Assembly (NCBI GenBank): GCA_004194705.1
Contig: SADC01000350.1
Span: 744,001-808,000 of the forward strand
Length of the DNA stretch: 64,000 bases
Direction of reading: 5' to 3'
Source of the DNA: Ditylenchus dipsaci
Lineage: Eukaryota; Nematoda; Chromadorea; Rhabditida; Anguinidae
Below the pieces are notes generated by a model. The model ran no database searches, was not told where the DNA came from, and saw only the letters and a program-made list of their open reading frames with translations. Positions 1-12,430 of this stretch are shown piece after piece. The translations under genes were made by a program, and so were the position numbers. The first letter of the stretch is position 1. Every line of letters starts with the position of its first letter.

Positions 1-130
1 TAAAAATGGTTTTTAGACACTCCTAAAAAAGTCGGTTTTTGGGGGGGTATATGACAGTAGGTCCGATTTTTGGGGGGTATAAGAAAGTAGCTTTTTTGGG
101 GGGGTATAAGCCAGTAGCGTCGAAAATTTA
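1..130. repeat. Partial copy of a G-run/TATAAG-AGTAG repeat
   Basis: Three spaced units of a G-run followed by TATA and AGTAG sit at the window edge. The same words in both orientations bound two palindromic elements at 33758-34020 and 44316-44545, so this is probably one arm of a third copy cut by the window start. Confidence 0.5.
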
Positions 131-343
131 CCGAAAATCGACTTTTTGCGTTGGGGGACCAAGGCAAAGGGTACTGAAGGCTTTATTTTACAAGTACTGT
201 ACCCCGTTTTGGTCACTAGATCTGGGCAAAAATAATTTCAATGTTACGTCTAATAGTGATGTTTTAAAAAGTTATTTGAATTTTTTAAATTCTGTAAAAT
301 TTGAATTTTGAATTCGATTTGAATTTGAATTCGGGGGCGCAGG

Positions 344-490
344 GGGCTTGGGGCTTGGAGTTGAGATGCGCACACCCACATACCTTAGACACAAATCACT
401 CGAAAGGGACTCTGGATGCATAAAATGTATGCATACCAGAGTTTCTTCATGCGGTAGGCCCCAGTCAACAAAACTATGTTCAAATTCCAT
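344..490 (-). repeat. Half copy of fold-back family A (RNA-like core)
   Basis: On the minus strand this matches the core of the elements at 34370-34660, 41790-42515, 50395-51290 and 55685-56190. It holds the hairpin at 410-441 (CTCTGG arm, ATGCATA/TATGCAT stem) and the GTGTCTAAGGTATG block. Only one half of the palindrome is kept; the GC-rich centre of the element borders it on the left. Confidence 0.75.
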
Positions 491-1293
491 CTTTTTTGGT
501 TATCTGGGTACCTCTTTAGGATGGTTTAGCTTGGTCCCCCAAGGCAAAAAGTCGAATTTTGGTCAAAAATTTTTTTTTCAAAAAATCCATTTTTTGTGTG
601 GAAAAATTACGGAAACCACCTTTCTTATCGTTTTTAGCATATAAAAGTTACTTGGGAGTCGTTTAAACATGATTTACAAATAAGTTAAAAATGCGCAACC
701 AACCCTTCCGCCCCCCGTTCATTGTTCATGCATTTGGGCCCCCCATGCATTTGGGAAATTTTTAACGAAAATTTTGGCTTCACAAAATTTTGGGTTTTAT
801 AACCACGTGGTACCCTTAGGAGTCAAAATGACCAAATTTGGAGGTCGTTTTCGAGCTTTTTTGAAATGTGGCCTGAATTGCGATATTGCAAATTTTATCT
901 AATAAATAGCATAAAAAGCGATAATTAAAAAATAAACGACAATTTTACACAGCAAATAAGAAAAAATTCAAATTTTGTACAAAACAGAATGCCACAGCGA
1001 GTTTGCGACTTTTGAATTTGGACACACTGTGACGCTCATCTAACTTAATAACTTGAGATAAAAAGAAGGATAATAAGCGATAGAAAAAATAAAAGGCAAA
1101 ATTGTCATTTTTCTGAGAATATTTGAAGAATATGCTAAAATACACCATGCCGAATTGTTTGGTGACAACGAGAGCAATAATACGATCCGAGGCTCTGAAA
1201 AATGGTAAGAAATAACAAAACTGGAAAATTTTAAGAGCAAAAAGTCATTTGAAGTGAAAACACATTTTTTGCGAAATAATTTATTAGTCTAAA
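491..1293. other. Unassigned AT-rich DNA
   Basis: Homopolymer-rich DNA with no open frame that resembles a protein. I see no gene here. Confidence 0.5.
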
Positions 1294-1527
1294 TACCGTA
1301 TTTCCTCTAATTGCCGCCCCGAGGCGGCAATTAGAAGCATGCAATTTTTTCAAACTTCAAGTGGTTCAAAACTCGTGTTTTCATTTAATGTTTGAGCTGT
1401 GTAAAAAGTGCCTGTTAGATTTTTGAAATCCCTCGCAGGCACTTTTTAGACAGCTCAAGCAGTAAATGAAAACAGAAATTTTAGATCACTTGAAGTTAGG
1501 GGGCCGGCAATTAGAGGAAATACGGTA
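1294..1527. repeat. Palindromic element, family P (TACCGTATTT ends)
   Basis: It begins TACCGTATTTCCTCTAAT and ends with the reverse complement ATTAGAGGAAATACGGTA. The arms pair over most of the length. Related elements are at 4641, 12983, 21839, 23117, 43649, 50196 and 57915. Confidence 0.85.
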
Positions 1528-1576
1528 AATTGTTTTTAAACTTTTCGACTTTAGACTTTTAAGGTCTCAAATGAAG

Positions 1577-1748
1577 TACAGTCAATACTCGATTTAACGA
1601 AACCCCTGATAAAAAGAGCATTTTTACGCCTATTTGGCCTGTGATTACGTTAAATGACTAATAACATACCCTCGATACAACAAAACTCTCCATACAACGA
1701 ACATTATAGCCGGTGCCCAGCGGTTCGTTGTATCGAGGCTCGGCTGTA
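1577..1748. repeat. Inverted-end MITE, family T (TACAGTC ends)
   Basis: It begins TACAGTCAATACTCGAT and ends with ATCGAGGCTCGGCTGTA. This end type resembles pogo/Tigger-like Tc1/mariner termini. Other copies lie at 7467, 11662, 11806, 19946, 26610, 33648 and 43166. No transposase is present inside. Confidence 0.7.
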
Positions 1749-1774
1749 TAAATCTCTAATAGCCCGTTACACAA

Positions 1775-2150
1775 TGATCCTTTTTTTGTCCGCATCCGCA
1801 CCGCATCCGCATTTTTGGTGTTCACGATTCCTCCGCAATGCGGTCCGCATGCGGAACGTATTGCGGACGGCATCCGGATGCGAAAGGCGTTGCGGAAGCG
1901 TGTTCACAAAAGGCTTAGAGGATGCGGATGTAGTGCGGAGGCCGATTCGGAAGCTTTCAAAAATTTTGAATTATTTTGTGGTATTGACGCTACTGAGACA
2001 CAGTATGTGCGGATGCATTGCGAACATCAAAAAACGGATGCGGTGCGGATGCGGAAACCAGTGCGGAACGCAAAAAAAACAAATTTTATTGTGAACGCAA
2101 TTTCGCATCCGCACCGCATGCGGATGCGGAGCCATTGTGAACGTTGGGTA
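1775..2150. repeat. GC-rich element built of GCGGATGCG words
   Basis: The words GCGGATGCG and CGCATCCGC recur in both orientations. The edges pair as CCGTTACACAATG and TTGTGAACG. Reading frames through it are rich in Arg, Cys and His only because of the repeat words, so I do not treat them as genes. Confidence 0.55.
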
Positions 2151-2680
2151 AATGAAGTACACTTGGCAGCCTTGTATGAAAAGTATCAAAAAGGCTATTT
2201 TACGGACAAACAGGTGCTCAATTTCGTTCTTTTTCATCTGGCAAAAGCATTTCACGATAATTTGACGGTAAAAAAAATCTGTGATCTTATTTGCGAAAAA
2301 AACACCGACTTTTCGAATAGAAATCAGCGAAAAACGAATCTTCAAGAAAAAAACTGGGACGGATTTCAAATGATGGGACGGATTTCAAACGGACTAGATT
2401 TTTAAAAGAAAGTCACATTTTGGATGCGAATTGTTCTAAAATCTGACGATATTCCGAGTTTTCAATTGCGGTAGCAAAATTTTATCACTTAAAAATAATC
2501 TAAAAATATTTGAGCAAAAGTTTATTAATTTTTGTTGAGAATATAATTAAAATTTAAAGCAAAGTACGAATAAAACATTGAGGACCAGTAAAAGACGAAG
2601 ACGAGCATCTTTAAAAGTCGGTACAATTAAGAGTTCGGTACGAATTACGTACCGAACAGAAATCATATGGAGTAACTATA

Positions 2681-3226
2681 CAGGGTGGTCTTAAAATAAC
2701 GTTACACTTGAAAACTTTTTTTATTCGATTTGAATACAACGATATTTTGCATTTTATATTATTTTTAGCGTTTATAATGAAAGTCTGAGACCCGCAATTA
2801 TTAGAGCTCATGAAGCAGGCCATGGTGTGCGTGAAATAGCAAGATTTCTCGATATCAGGCCAATGATGGTATCTCGTGCTATCAATCGATTTGAAGAAAC
2901 TGGATCCAACAAAGACCGAACGGGAAGAGGACCAAAGAAAACTGCTTTTTTAAATTACTCAGTGTGGAGTATCCACGAAGAAAAAGCATGCAAGAAGCCT
3001 CACCCGAACGTTGGATTTCTGAAAAAGGCGTTAAAAAAAGCCTGGAAAGGAATCTATTTGGAGGCTTTGGCTAAGATGGTCGACAATTTTCCAAAGCGCT
3101 TAAAAGCCTGTATCAATGCCAATGGCGGTCATTTTGAATAAATTTTATTGCACTCGTTGTTATCTATTGTTTCTTTAAACAATTTCTTTGAAACATTAAG
3201 TGTAACGTTATTTTAAGACCACCCTG
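2681..3226 (+). mobile_element. Internally deleted Tc1/mariner-like element
   Basis: Inverted ends CAGGGTGGTCTTAAAATAAC and its reverse complement form arms of nearly 30 bp. They are flanked by TA on both sides (2679-2680 and 3227-3228), the target-site duplication of this superfamily. The body is only 546 bp and holds the start and end of a transposase joined together, so the copy cannot move without help from a full-length relative. Confidence 0.9.
2788..3141 (+). pseudogene. Tc1/mariner transposase remnant, catalytic core deleted
   Basis: The N-terminal part is a paired-like helix-turn-helix: VREIARFLDIRPMMVSRAIN followed by RFEETGSNKDRTGRGPKK, typical of DNA-binding domains in this superfamily. 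The last third matches the C-terminal tail type (FPKRLKACINANGGHFE, then stop). The DDE/D catalytic middle, normally about 200 residues, is missing. The frame is open but the protein would be about 117 aa against a usual 330-350. It might still bind the element ends and act as a repressor; that is inference. Confidence 0.85.
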
Positions 3227-3228
3227 TA

Positions 3229-4640
3229 CTATTCACAATTGTCAGTTTTTTTGTAAAAAAGTTGTAAAATTGATCCTAGTAGCAAATACAAACATTTTCG
3301 TTTTTCAAAGAAACGAATATTTTTGAAAAGTTAGATTTTGGTGGGGGTGGGGAGGTATTTGCTAATAGCGCTGTATAATTATGAGACAGATAAACTTCGT
3401 TGTAACTTACACCCAATATAACGTATGCGTTAACTGTGTTATTTGGCTTGAGGTAAATGAAATTTAGTCAAAATAACCTTCGATGTAACGTACACTAGTT
3501 ATAAGGTACAGTTAGGACCGGTCCCCAGGTTGTAAGTTATATCAAAGTTTTACTGTATAGTTTTAAATATCTTATTAGCACCAGTCCAAGTTCTTCATTT
3601 ACAGAGGAGACGGTTCATTCATCGGCCCTCGGTAATTTTTTTCATATTGTGAAAAGGTAATACTTTTGACATGTAGTTTTTTCCTAATCGGGGAACCTTG
3701 TCATGCAACTTTACAAATTATTCTGATTAAAACCCTTTTTTCTCAAAAGCAGATGAGATATTAAAGCTAACTACGAAATTGCGTAATTAGCGCATCATCC
3801 TTGGAGTTATTGTTTGTTTTCCAAATGTAGTGTAGTGACAAGTTAAACTTTGTGGATGAATAGAAATTTCCCAGGACTTGATGTACAACTTTCATTGTGT
3901 TCAGAAAAGCCCTAAAAGCTGTCAAGTTTAAGGAAAGAGGGCAGATGTTGGATGTACATGTTCTCTCACGCCTTTCACTAACAACTCCCACATTACTATA
4001 CTTTGTTGGTTTGGCACAAACAATGGAGTGATAGCTGGACGATAATTTGGGTATCAGAAGGTTAGGCTAAATACCCAACTATTACCACTTTAGTTGTGCT
4101 TTTTCGCAGCTTGTTAGAATATATAATATTTGGTGGATGGGAGTTGAACCCTCGCGATCGCTGACACTTGCATGAATGTTGATTGGAAGATTGTTGTAAT
4201 TACACTACTGCAAGTGACTCCTTAAAGTCTGTGGGAAAGTAGCAGCGGATTATGTTTAATAGATATGTTTAAATTGCTAAAATTTAGTTTTTGGGTTAAT
4301 TTTCTATCGTTTTACCAAACTCGAAAAAAGTCAAGTAGAATTTCAGGGTAAATACGGCATATAAACAAAAATTCGGATAAAATTGTATATTTATTTTACG
4401 GTTCGACTTTAAGGCCCTGCCCAAATTTTGAAGAAACACAAATGCAAAAAAATCATGATTTAAAAAACCATTGTCGTTGCCGAAAATGAAAATTTCACAC
4501 ATTTTTGGACACTTTTTTCAAAAATATTAGAGATATTTTACATTAAAATGATTAAGAAACAAAGCACATGTTGGGAATCAAGCACATGGTCAATTTTTAC
4601 TGGCTTTCTTTGTGTGTCCACTAAGCTATTAAGGCTTAAA
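3229..4640. other. Noncoding stretch with a Tigger-like fragment
   Basis: No gene is seen. 3380-3560 looks like a decayed right end of a TACAGTC-type element (ends TTTTACTGTATA). On the minus strand near 4140-4165 there is a tRNA B-box-like GGGTTCAACTCCCATCC. Confidence 0.45.
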
Positions 4641-4895
4641 TACCGTATTTCCTCTAATAGGAGCACCTGCTCTAATAAGCGCACCCCCTCAACTTTGAGG
4701 GTCTGGATCTCGGTACAGAGTCAATATTTTGCAAAGCTGTTTATTGCGTTTTCTTAACTCCCACGAGCTCTACCAATTCCACTTTTCAGATTTTTTATTT
4801 TCACCCGAAAATCTCGAGATTAAATTCCAGTTTTTCCAATTTTCGGGAGATTGAAAAATAAGTGCACCGGTGCGCGTATTAGAGGAAATATGGTA
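4641..4895. repeat. Palindromic element, family P
   Basis: Ends TACCGTATTTCCTCTAAT and ATTAGAGGAAATATGGTA. The interior shares the TTTGCAAAGCTGTTTATTGCG block with the copies at 23117, 43649 and 57915. Confidence 0.85.
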
Positions 4896-7466
4896 GTATT
4901 GCATAAAATAAAATTCGGTTTGACTTTTTTTAGTCGAAAAGTGATTTCTTTGGGTATTTCTTTTAAAAATCCAAATTGTTCAAGTCAGCCAAATTGTTTT
5001 ATCAATTATATGGTGGTATATTCACACTTGTTACAAAGCCCTGAGTGTGCCAATGAAAAGCTACTTTTCGGTTAAGAAAATTGCTCATTTTTGGCTGTGA
5101 AAATTAAGATGAGAAAATGTATCAGTTTTTACTCATTTACAAGTTTTCTCATCATTAAACTGGTCAAAAGTATGATTAAGTGTGAAACGTTACGACAATA
5201 TCTTAGCTTCGTGTTGTCACGCAGACCAATAGCTACAAAACCCATTTTACAGAATGTTTTTGGAATATATGAATGTTGAGATATGGCCTTTTGAAAAATA
5301 AAAGAATGACCATAATCCAAGATTTCTCAACCTCTTTCGTTATTTTTAAGATATTGCTTTTTTATAAGGCGAAATCTCAATACCGATATCTGTGAATTTG
5401 GTAGTTTATGATCTAAGTTACAAAATAGTCTTTAAATATTGTTAGAATGTTTTTAAAAAGTCAAAATTTTAATCAAAATACTTAAAAGCTTGTAAATATT
5501 AATCTATTTTTCAACTGATTTACTAAAATAGGCCGAAAAAGTCGTTTTTAAACATTTTTGAACAGTTTTATAATATTTTTAAGAGTTCAAAATCATACTA
5601 AAGTTGGATTTTACTTCGTGTAAATTCTTTGCCTTGGAGGTGACAATGTGCTGCTTGTTTAGCTTTCGGTTAATCCACTTTTTACTTGCCATTTACATTC
5701 TTCAAAAACAATACAGACACTTTATTAACAAAACAATAAAAAAGCAGTTCGAAAAGCTTAAACAATTTTTATTAAAAACTGTCGAAATCTCGAAATTTTA
5801 AATAGATAAACTATTTTTTATATTATAACAAAACAAACTATTTTACTCTAAAATAGGACCATTTGAGCACCAAAAATTAAAAAAAAACAAATTTTTTACA
5901 AGACAAAAAAGAATTTATTTCAAAGTTTTGGCGATTAAATTTACCGCGCGGAATTAGCCGGAAAACAATTCACCGCGAAAAAATTTACTGCGGATATTTT
6001 CCCTAAAACCATCGAAAACTAGAGATAGCAAAATGGAAGACTACAATCAGTTATTTTCAGAATTTTTTACTACAAATCCTTTTTTGATAAAAACAATTTA
6101 TTTCAGAACGATTTCTGCCAAGATAAATGTTTGTCAGTTTGAATTGTTGTCAGAAATAGTTTGTGTCGGAATGTTGTTTTGTCATAATTTTTTGAGGTAG
6201 CAGAAAGTTCCAGCTAAAAAAACAACACCTAGGCAATTTCTGGCACCGGCTTCGTGTTTAGCATGGTCGATTTGCATGTAAAACTTCTCTTTTCTTTTCC
6301 AGCTCTGTAAAGTTTATCTGCCGTAGAAATATATTGCATCCCGCAAAGGACCGGCCCTACGCAGATTTAATATACAGAGTTGATATGTTCCGTGAAACCC
6401 CGATAGTAGGTAATTCACTTTCCAGCCAACCAAAAAAAAAGCGTATGCAACATAGAGGTGGATGCAATATAGTAGCTTGCTATATAGAGGTTTGACTGTA
6501 AAAACAAATTAAATAAAAACAAAGCGATCACCGAAAGTTGGAATTTTAGCGACATATGTTCCGTGAAACCCCTCCCTCTCTAAACCAGAGGCTGAAAAAC
6601 CAGGGATCAGAAATCGAGGTGACAAAATTTCTTTATACCTGATCCAAAATTACGAAAAATCGCGTTCAAATCTTTATTGACTTTAGAATACATATAGTGA
6701 AAAAAAATGTTCGAATTTATTAATTCATTCAAATTGCTGCAAATATGTCCTCATCAGTTTTATGGTGTTATCTAGCGTTTTTATTCTCTAAAATGGTTGT
6801 AAGAAGTTTCAGCTTAAGCGGGCACCGTAGTTTAGACAACTCCTTTTCCGACTTTTAATCAACTGAACTTTTTGATCAAATAATCATCTTCAGTGTATTT
6901 CATAAGGTCTTCTTGACTGGGAAAAATGAGTTTGCATACAAATTCACACAGGTACATCTTAAAAATTTGATGGATAAGCAGCAAGAGACACTGTTTTAAC
7001 ACCTTGTCTCATGGCTGATGACTGCTGAGTCGGTCAAACAACAAAATTATCGTCTCAACGATCAGGGTTGGAGGCGGTAGAGTATATAAACACATGCACA
7101 TTTTATTGTTTTCTCAGATTTGTAAAACTCATTCTTTATTAGTTTATGAGGGGATGGGAAAGTGTTCTGCAAGGGGTGGGGCTTACAATAGTGCTGCCGG
7201 TTATTACTAGTTTACTCCGTGCTTCCTGTAACCCTTTTTTCTTCTATAAATACTTCTTTGAAGGTGGGATCAGCTTTTAGTTTTTTGCTTGCAGACCTTT
7301 TTTATTTCATCCTATGGTTCATTTTTAGCATCTTTATCATTTTTAGCATACTTGTTTAGCTTTTGAAAAACTTTCATATGATATTATTTCACCCTTTTAA
7401 AATATTTTCATTCAAAATAAGTTTTGTAGACAAGGTTGTGTAATTTTTTTCCACTTGGTTTTTTCA
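4896..7466. other. Unassigned noncoding DNA
   Basis: AT-rich DNA with short chance frames. A decayed GTTTGACTGTA end occurs near 6490. I see no exon or RNA gene. Confidence 0.45.
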
Positions 7467-7731
7467 CAGTCGGACCTTGATATAAGAACAGCCCCTTTAA
7501 GTCCGACCCACTTTTGCCAAAATTGATTGGTAAGGATTTTGATTTGCTGGTAGAGAACTGCTTGTTTTAATGGTGAAAATTTTAAACGACCAGCAAATCA
7601 AAATCTTTTTGACTTTTCAGACTAGACTAACCAATCGCTTTTGGCGAAATGAGTCAAAAGTTGTGATGAAAAAGTGTCGGACCCGTCTGGAGGTCGAACT
7701 TGGGGTTTTCTTATATCAAAGCCGGACTGTA
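7467..7731. repeat. Inverted-end MITE, family T
   Basis: Begins CAGTCGGACCTTGATAT and ends ATATCAAAGCCGGACTGTA. The AACTGCTTG/ACCAGCAAATCAAAATC blocks pair internally. Confidence 0.65.
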
Positions 7732-9590
7732 TAAATTATCTTGCATAAATCTTTATCTCTTTTTGCACACTCATTCCCAAGTTAACTCATTCACGTTTGC
7801 AATTGTTCTCGCATTCCTACTTCACAATTTTCTTCTTTCGGTAAATTGTTCACACTAATTAAAAGCAATTCAGTGCCCTTGCACTCTTTCCTAACTTGTC
7901 GTTAGTTATACAAGTAATAGTAGTGGAAATGCCAAGCTACCATTCCTCTCCTTCCGAACAGTCATACATTTGCATAGAGGAAAGGGGGCAAAGTTTAGTC
8001 AAAAGATGTTTATGTGCCTGACGTTAGTGTGCTTGACCAACAGGTAAATGTTGTGGTTGCTGTGTTTTTGTGGTCTCTCTGCCCTTCCAAATGCAAATTT
8101 GTTTTTCTTCTCTTTCTTTATTGTGAGCCATCTTTGACTTGTGTTGCTGCAATGATGGTGGAACAAATTTGTGTTCTTCTGTTTGTTTTTCTGGATTTGT
8201 TTATTATTTGAGTAATTGACTGATGGACGTTTTGATGGACACTTGGGGGTACTCTGCACATATTCTCCTGTATTTTTTTGAAAAGTGAGTTTTGGTTGCT
8301 AGATGCTGGACACGCATACACATTTTATTGCTTCCGCCCGTCATCCACCTGATCCCTTCTATTTCTTACGGACTCCGCATTCAGTTTTGCTCATTTCACT
8401 ATTTTAGTGGATACTTTTTACAGCATTATTATTAGTATTAGTGTGGTTATTTCACTCTTTTATTTGTTTTTTTGCAAGCGAAATTTCTCTTTACTTTATG
8501 CTATCTCTGTAGCTTTGATAATGACTGTCTCAAAAAGGCAGTAAAGATAGCTATACTATATTTCTGCAAATCTCATATCAATAAGTGGACTCTAAACTCA
8601 TCTGTGTTACTATAAAATCCATATTATAGAGCAGATTACAAACTCTGGGCTTCATCTTAGTGTAGTAATGCTGTTGCATACAAAATAAGTTAGCTATTAT
8701 AACAACCTGAGATGGATGTGCGTATTCATTAAGCGAAATCAAAAGGTACACTAGCAGCCTTACATCGAAATCCAGGGTCCGCGGAATTATTCAAAGCTCA
8801 GTGGTCGATACCCGGAGAAGAGGGTATAAGCAGACTACGAGGAGGATATTGCTATTCTGATATGTATTTCTGTACAACTTTAATGAAGTTCAAGAATATA
8901 AAAACTAAAATCACCATAATGAATCCGGAAAAACGTTTTAAAACTACTTATGCTCTTTTTTGTGCCCATTGGCCTATGAGAGTTCCATAATAAAACTACA
9001 GTTAATTTCGTAGTCACGAAAGTTCATTTCCTACTTTTTGGCATTACCTCGCTAAATGCGCAATCCTTCGGTGTGTTCTCTATTGAGCAATGCCTGTCCA
9101 GCCCTATCTGATGGGGGAGGTAGTAAGAGTAATGGTTGCCCGCCCGCCTCCCCTGATCTGCATCCTCTGTGTACAGGCATTGTATGTGTATGCCTGCTTC
9201 ACTCCTTCTCCTCTCCTCTTCAGTTGAATGATTCGTCGGCAATATGGGGAAGGGAGAGTAGCTGGTTAGCTAGCTGGACGTGGACCTGCTGGACAACAAA
9301 ACGTTAGGCTTTTCTATTTCGTCTATCACTGTTTTAAATGACGGTTTCAAAGTGGGGGGGGGGGGGGGGATTGAAAGACAAACTCTGGGCTTCATCTTTT
9401 TCAAATCGATTCATTCTTTTTTGCCTTACTTGTGATTCCACATTGTTGTGGTAACGAGAAAAACCCGTTTTAGGAAACCTTTTTATAGTGTGTGTACGGA
9501 CATGTGTTTTGAATTAATGTTTCGTGCTTTTATGTATTTTTATTTACATATTTATGTTGTTAAATTCAGAGCTTGGCGCGCACATATATA
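7732..9590. other. Low-repeat DNA upstream of the proposed Notch start
   Basis: Repeat density falls here compared with the rest of the window, apart from a run of about 17 G near 9353-9369. There is no convincing coding exon. It could hold the Notch promoter and 5' regulatory DNA, but no specific site is claimed. Confidence 0.35.
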
Positions 9591-9666
9591 ATGTTGCTGA
9601 GGTGGTGTTCTATATTAGCTATTTTTGCTGTTTTAATTGAGCCGATAAGCCTGAAATCAATGGTAG
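9591..9666 (+). CDS. Candidate first coding exon of Notch (signal peptide)
   Basis: ATG at 9591 opens MLLRWCSILAIFAVLIEP, a textbook signal peptide (basic residue, long hydrophobic core), before a donor-rich sequence. Ending at 9666 (phase 1, donor GTCTAA) joins in frame to the EGF exon at 12431 and gives a Val-Asp-Asn-Pro-Cys junction. The stronger-looking donor GTAGGT at 9663 would be phase 0 and would need another exon in between. A sequence AAATTCAG lies about 20 nt upstream of the ATG and could be a 3' splice site, cis or trans. This is a proposal from a short frame; an RNA read is needed to prove it. Confidence 0.45.
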
Positions 9667-11661
9667 GTCTAATAAATTTAATATATGAATATGAATAAAT
9701 ATTTGTAAAATTTTTGTAAATGTAAGATTTCTACACAGATTCTTGTAGTTACCCATGAGTACATCCTAACTTACACTGGCCTACCCTACACTACGATAAA
9801 AAATAAACACCGAAAAGACACTAACGAAATGGATTTGATAAAAAATTTAAAATGTCATCTCATAACTCATAGAGTAACACATATTTTTTAAAATAAATCA
9901 AACAAGCTTATTGAATTTTTTTAAGTATTCAAAAAAAACCTAAAACTGTGTCAAAATATGATATGACTCCCATCTAAAATAAAATGCAACAAAATTAATT
10001 GGAAACACTGTTTTCCTGTACTTTTTTGACTAAATTTGCATATTCCCATTTTAGTAGATCAAAAAAGCTTTGTAATTGCAAAAATTTTACCATGCATACT
10101 ATTTTATTGTGCTAGAAAACTTTTAGAGCATTTTCTCATGCAATATTTTGCAAATTTTAGAGTCATCATCTTATTCGCTGACAAGCAGTTCCTCTTCTTG
10201 TTTGTCCCCCAAGGAGGCCTGCTTAAACGGGGGTGTTTGTGTGACTAAGGCTTCTGGTGGTTCTGCACACTGCGAGTAAGCCTTTTTCATATACATTATA
10301 TACATTTAGATATTTACACTCATACTACAACAGACTTTACTTTTTTAATTATCCAAAAATACCCTCAATTTAAAAAAAGATAAAAATTGGTTTGATCCTT
10401 TCTCTTTAAACACAGACAAAGAAATGGGCCTTTTTATTCGTTTGACTGATTTTTATTGAGGGAAGGGCTGATTTGGCATGCAGCAATCAACATTTTGTTA
10501 TTGTTTCTGTTGTGGTTATAGTTAATTAAGCAAACAAAGAGGTTGGGGTGGGCACTGCCACGGGTTAATTAGGCCTTCTATTGTGCAAAAAATCGATATT
10601 CTCTTCATTTATTCAAATATTTTTTGTAACTATACTCTTTTTGGTAGCCTACAACAAATTGGGTAAGAGGAGGAAATTGGATTGCACAATCCACGGATAA
10701 ATTGGACAAAGCCAAAAAGCCGGCATATGTTTTTTAATCTTCCTCTTTTTGGTTGTAGCTTTTGATGGCATTAAAGGCCACTAGAGAAGGGGAAAGTGAT
10801 CATAAAAAGCCGCTAATCCTATAAAGGATCAATTCCGATCAGTTGGCCCCGAAACCACTTTAAAATGTTGGATAAGTGTGAAAAGTGGTTTGTTAGGAGA
10901 AAAGTGGTTAGCAAATTTGTAAGTGACCCACAAAAATTCCATTTACTTTTTTGTCAAAACCTCTTTGCGCCTATTGCTACTCTAGTGGCTACCGCAAATT
11001 CAGCGAATTCCTCACGTGATAATCTTTTTAAACTAAATTTTTTTATTCTTTAAAAGAGATGGGCCAAAAAAATTAATCTTGCCTGGAAAATATCATAGAT
11101 TCGAGGAAATTTTTGGATTCCTGAGGTAACCGCTGTGATATATTTCTTAATAGAGACACAATAGTAACAGGTGGGCAAGCGATGCGTGGGCATTATCTAC
11201 TAGTCATAAGTGATTAATCTAGTTTGCGGAAAATAATAGGAGTGAAACAGCATGCATTTTCCCATGGCCCTTGGTGTTTAACGCCTTCCCTCCCCCTCTA
11301 CCTGATGATGACCCTGCAAGGTCGAGCGAGACTGCTGCAGCACTTAATTGAAGAGCCTCACACCAGGGTCTATCTATCAGGAATGGGGTAATTTCTGGCT
11401 GGGAAAATGGCATACGCAATCAGCTCCTCCTTTAATTAGGTGCGCATTCCGTAGCTCCCAAACAATGGAAAGCAAACAAAATTGCTAATGATCTGATTGC
11501 TAAAACATCAACAAAAAGGATTTTTTCTTTACTTTTGATTCTAGATAAATTTCTGTGTCGAAAAAACAATTAATTATGCAAATCTAAAAAGTAAGAAACA
11601 ACTAAATTGCACAAAAATCAAGCAAAACAATAGTTATAAATAAGAATAATAAATTAGTAAG

Positions 11662-11786
11662 TACAGTCAATTCTTCATAAACCGGTTGATTGAAAGTGCC
11701 GCTTTATGGTGAGATCATTTTCTTCTAATTGCTGTCTAACCAAACAAGGTACCTTCACAGTAATGATTTATCGGAGGTTGACTGTA
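11662..11786. repeat. Short MITE, family T
   Basis: Begins TACAGTCAATTCTTC and ends GGTTGACTGTA, about 125 bp. Confidence 0.6.
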
Positions 11787-11805
11787 GCTCTAAAAAATTT
11801 TAATG

Positions 11806-12207
11806 TACAGTCGACGCTCGATTTAGTGTTCAGCTCGATTTAGTGTTCATCTAGAGTCGACGCTCGATTAGTGATCACCCGATTTAGTGTTCAGCTCGAT
11901 TTAGTGTTCATCTAGAGTCGACGCTCGATTTAGTGTTCACTCTGGGCCGCTCTAGGTGAACACTAAATCGAACTGAACACTAAATCGAGCGTCGACTTGA
12001 GTCATTTTACTTAGTCGCTGACTAAATAAGTTGGGTTTAGATGAACAGTAAATCGAGCTGAACACTAAATCGGGTGATCACTAAATCGAGCGTCGACTGT
12101 AAACCCAACGTATTTAGTCAGGCTAAGCAAAATGACTAAAGTCGACACTCGATTTAGTGTTCACCTAGAGCGGCCCCAGAGTAAATCTAAATCGAGCGTC
12201 GACTGTA
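11806..12207. repeat. Composite fold-back of TACAGTCGACGCTCGAT units
   Basis: The unit CGACGCTCGATTTAGTG is repeated head to tail several times on the left. The reverse-complement unit CTAAATCGAGCGTCGAC is repeated on the right. The outer ends are TACAGTCGACGCTCGATT and GAGCGTCGACTGTA. Confidence 0.85.
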
Positions 12208-12430
12208 TGTCGAAAATGCAAAATTTTGAGATTAACCAAAATATTTCAAACCAAATCAAACAGAAAGTTTTAAAATCTCACACCTTTAATATGTTTGCAG
12301 ATGTTTGGATGGATGGTTCGGCAATCGATGCGGAAGAAAAAAGCCCCAATTGTAAGTTGTTTGCACACCTTGTTCACTCAATTAAACATTGATTGACAGT
12401 AACACAGCAAATGAAGATGTTGTTTTCCAG

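Larger units (their letters stand above)
9667..12430. other. Proposed first Notch intron
   Basis: It contains two TACAGTC-type elements (11662-11786, 11806-12207) and otherwise mostly unique DNA (10250-11640) that could hold enhancers. No coding exon is recognised. Confidence 0.35.

Noticed and set aside
1815..2405. 196-codon open frame rich in Arg, Cys and His
   Set aside because: It is produced by GCGGATGCG repeat words read in one frame; overlapping frames on both strands are also open.
9056..9307. 83-codon + strand frame near 9.1 kb
   Set aside because: No splice-site or domain support; low-complexity Ser/Cys/Trp content suggests chance.
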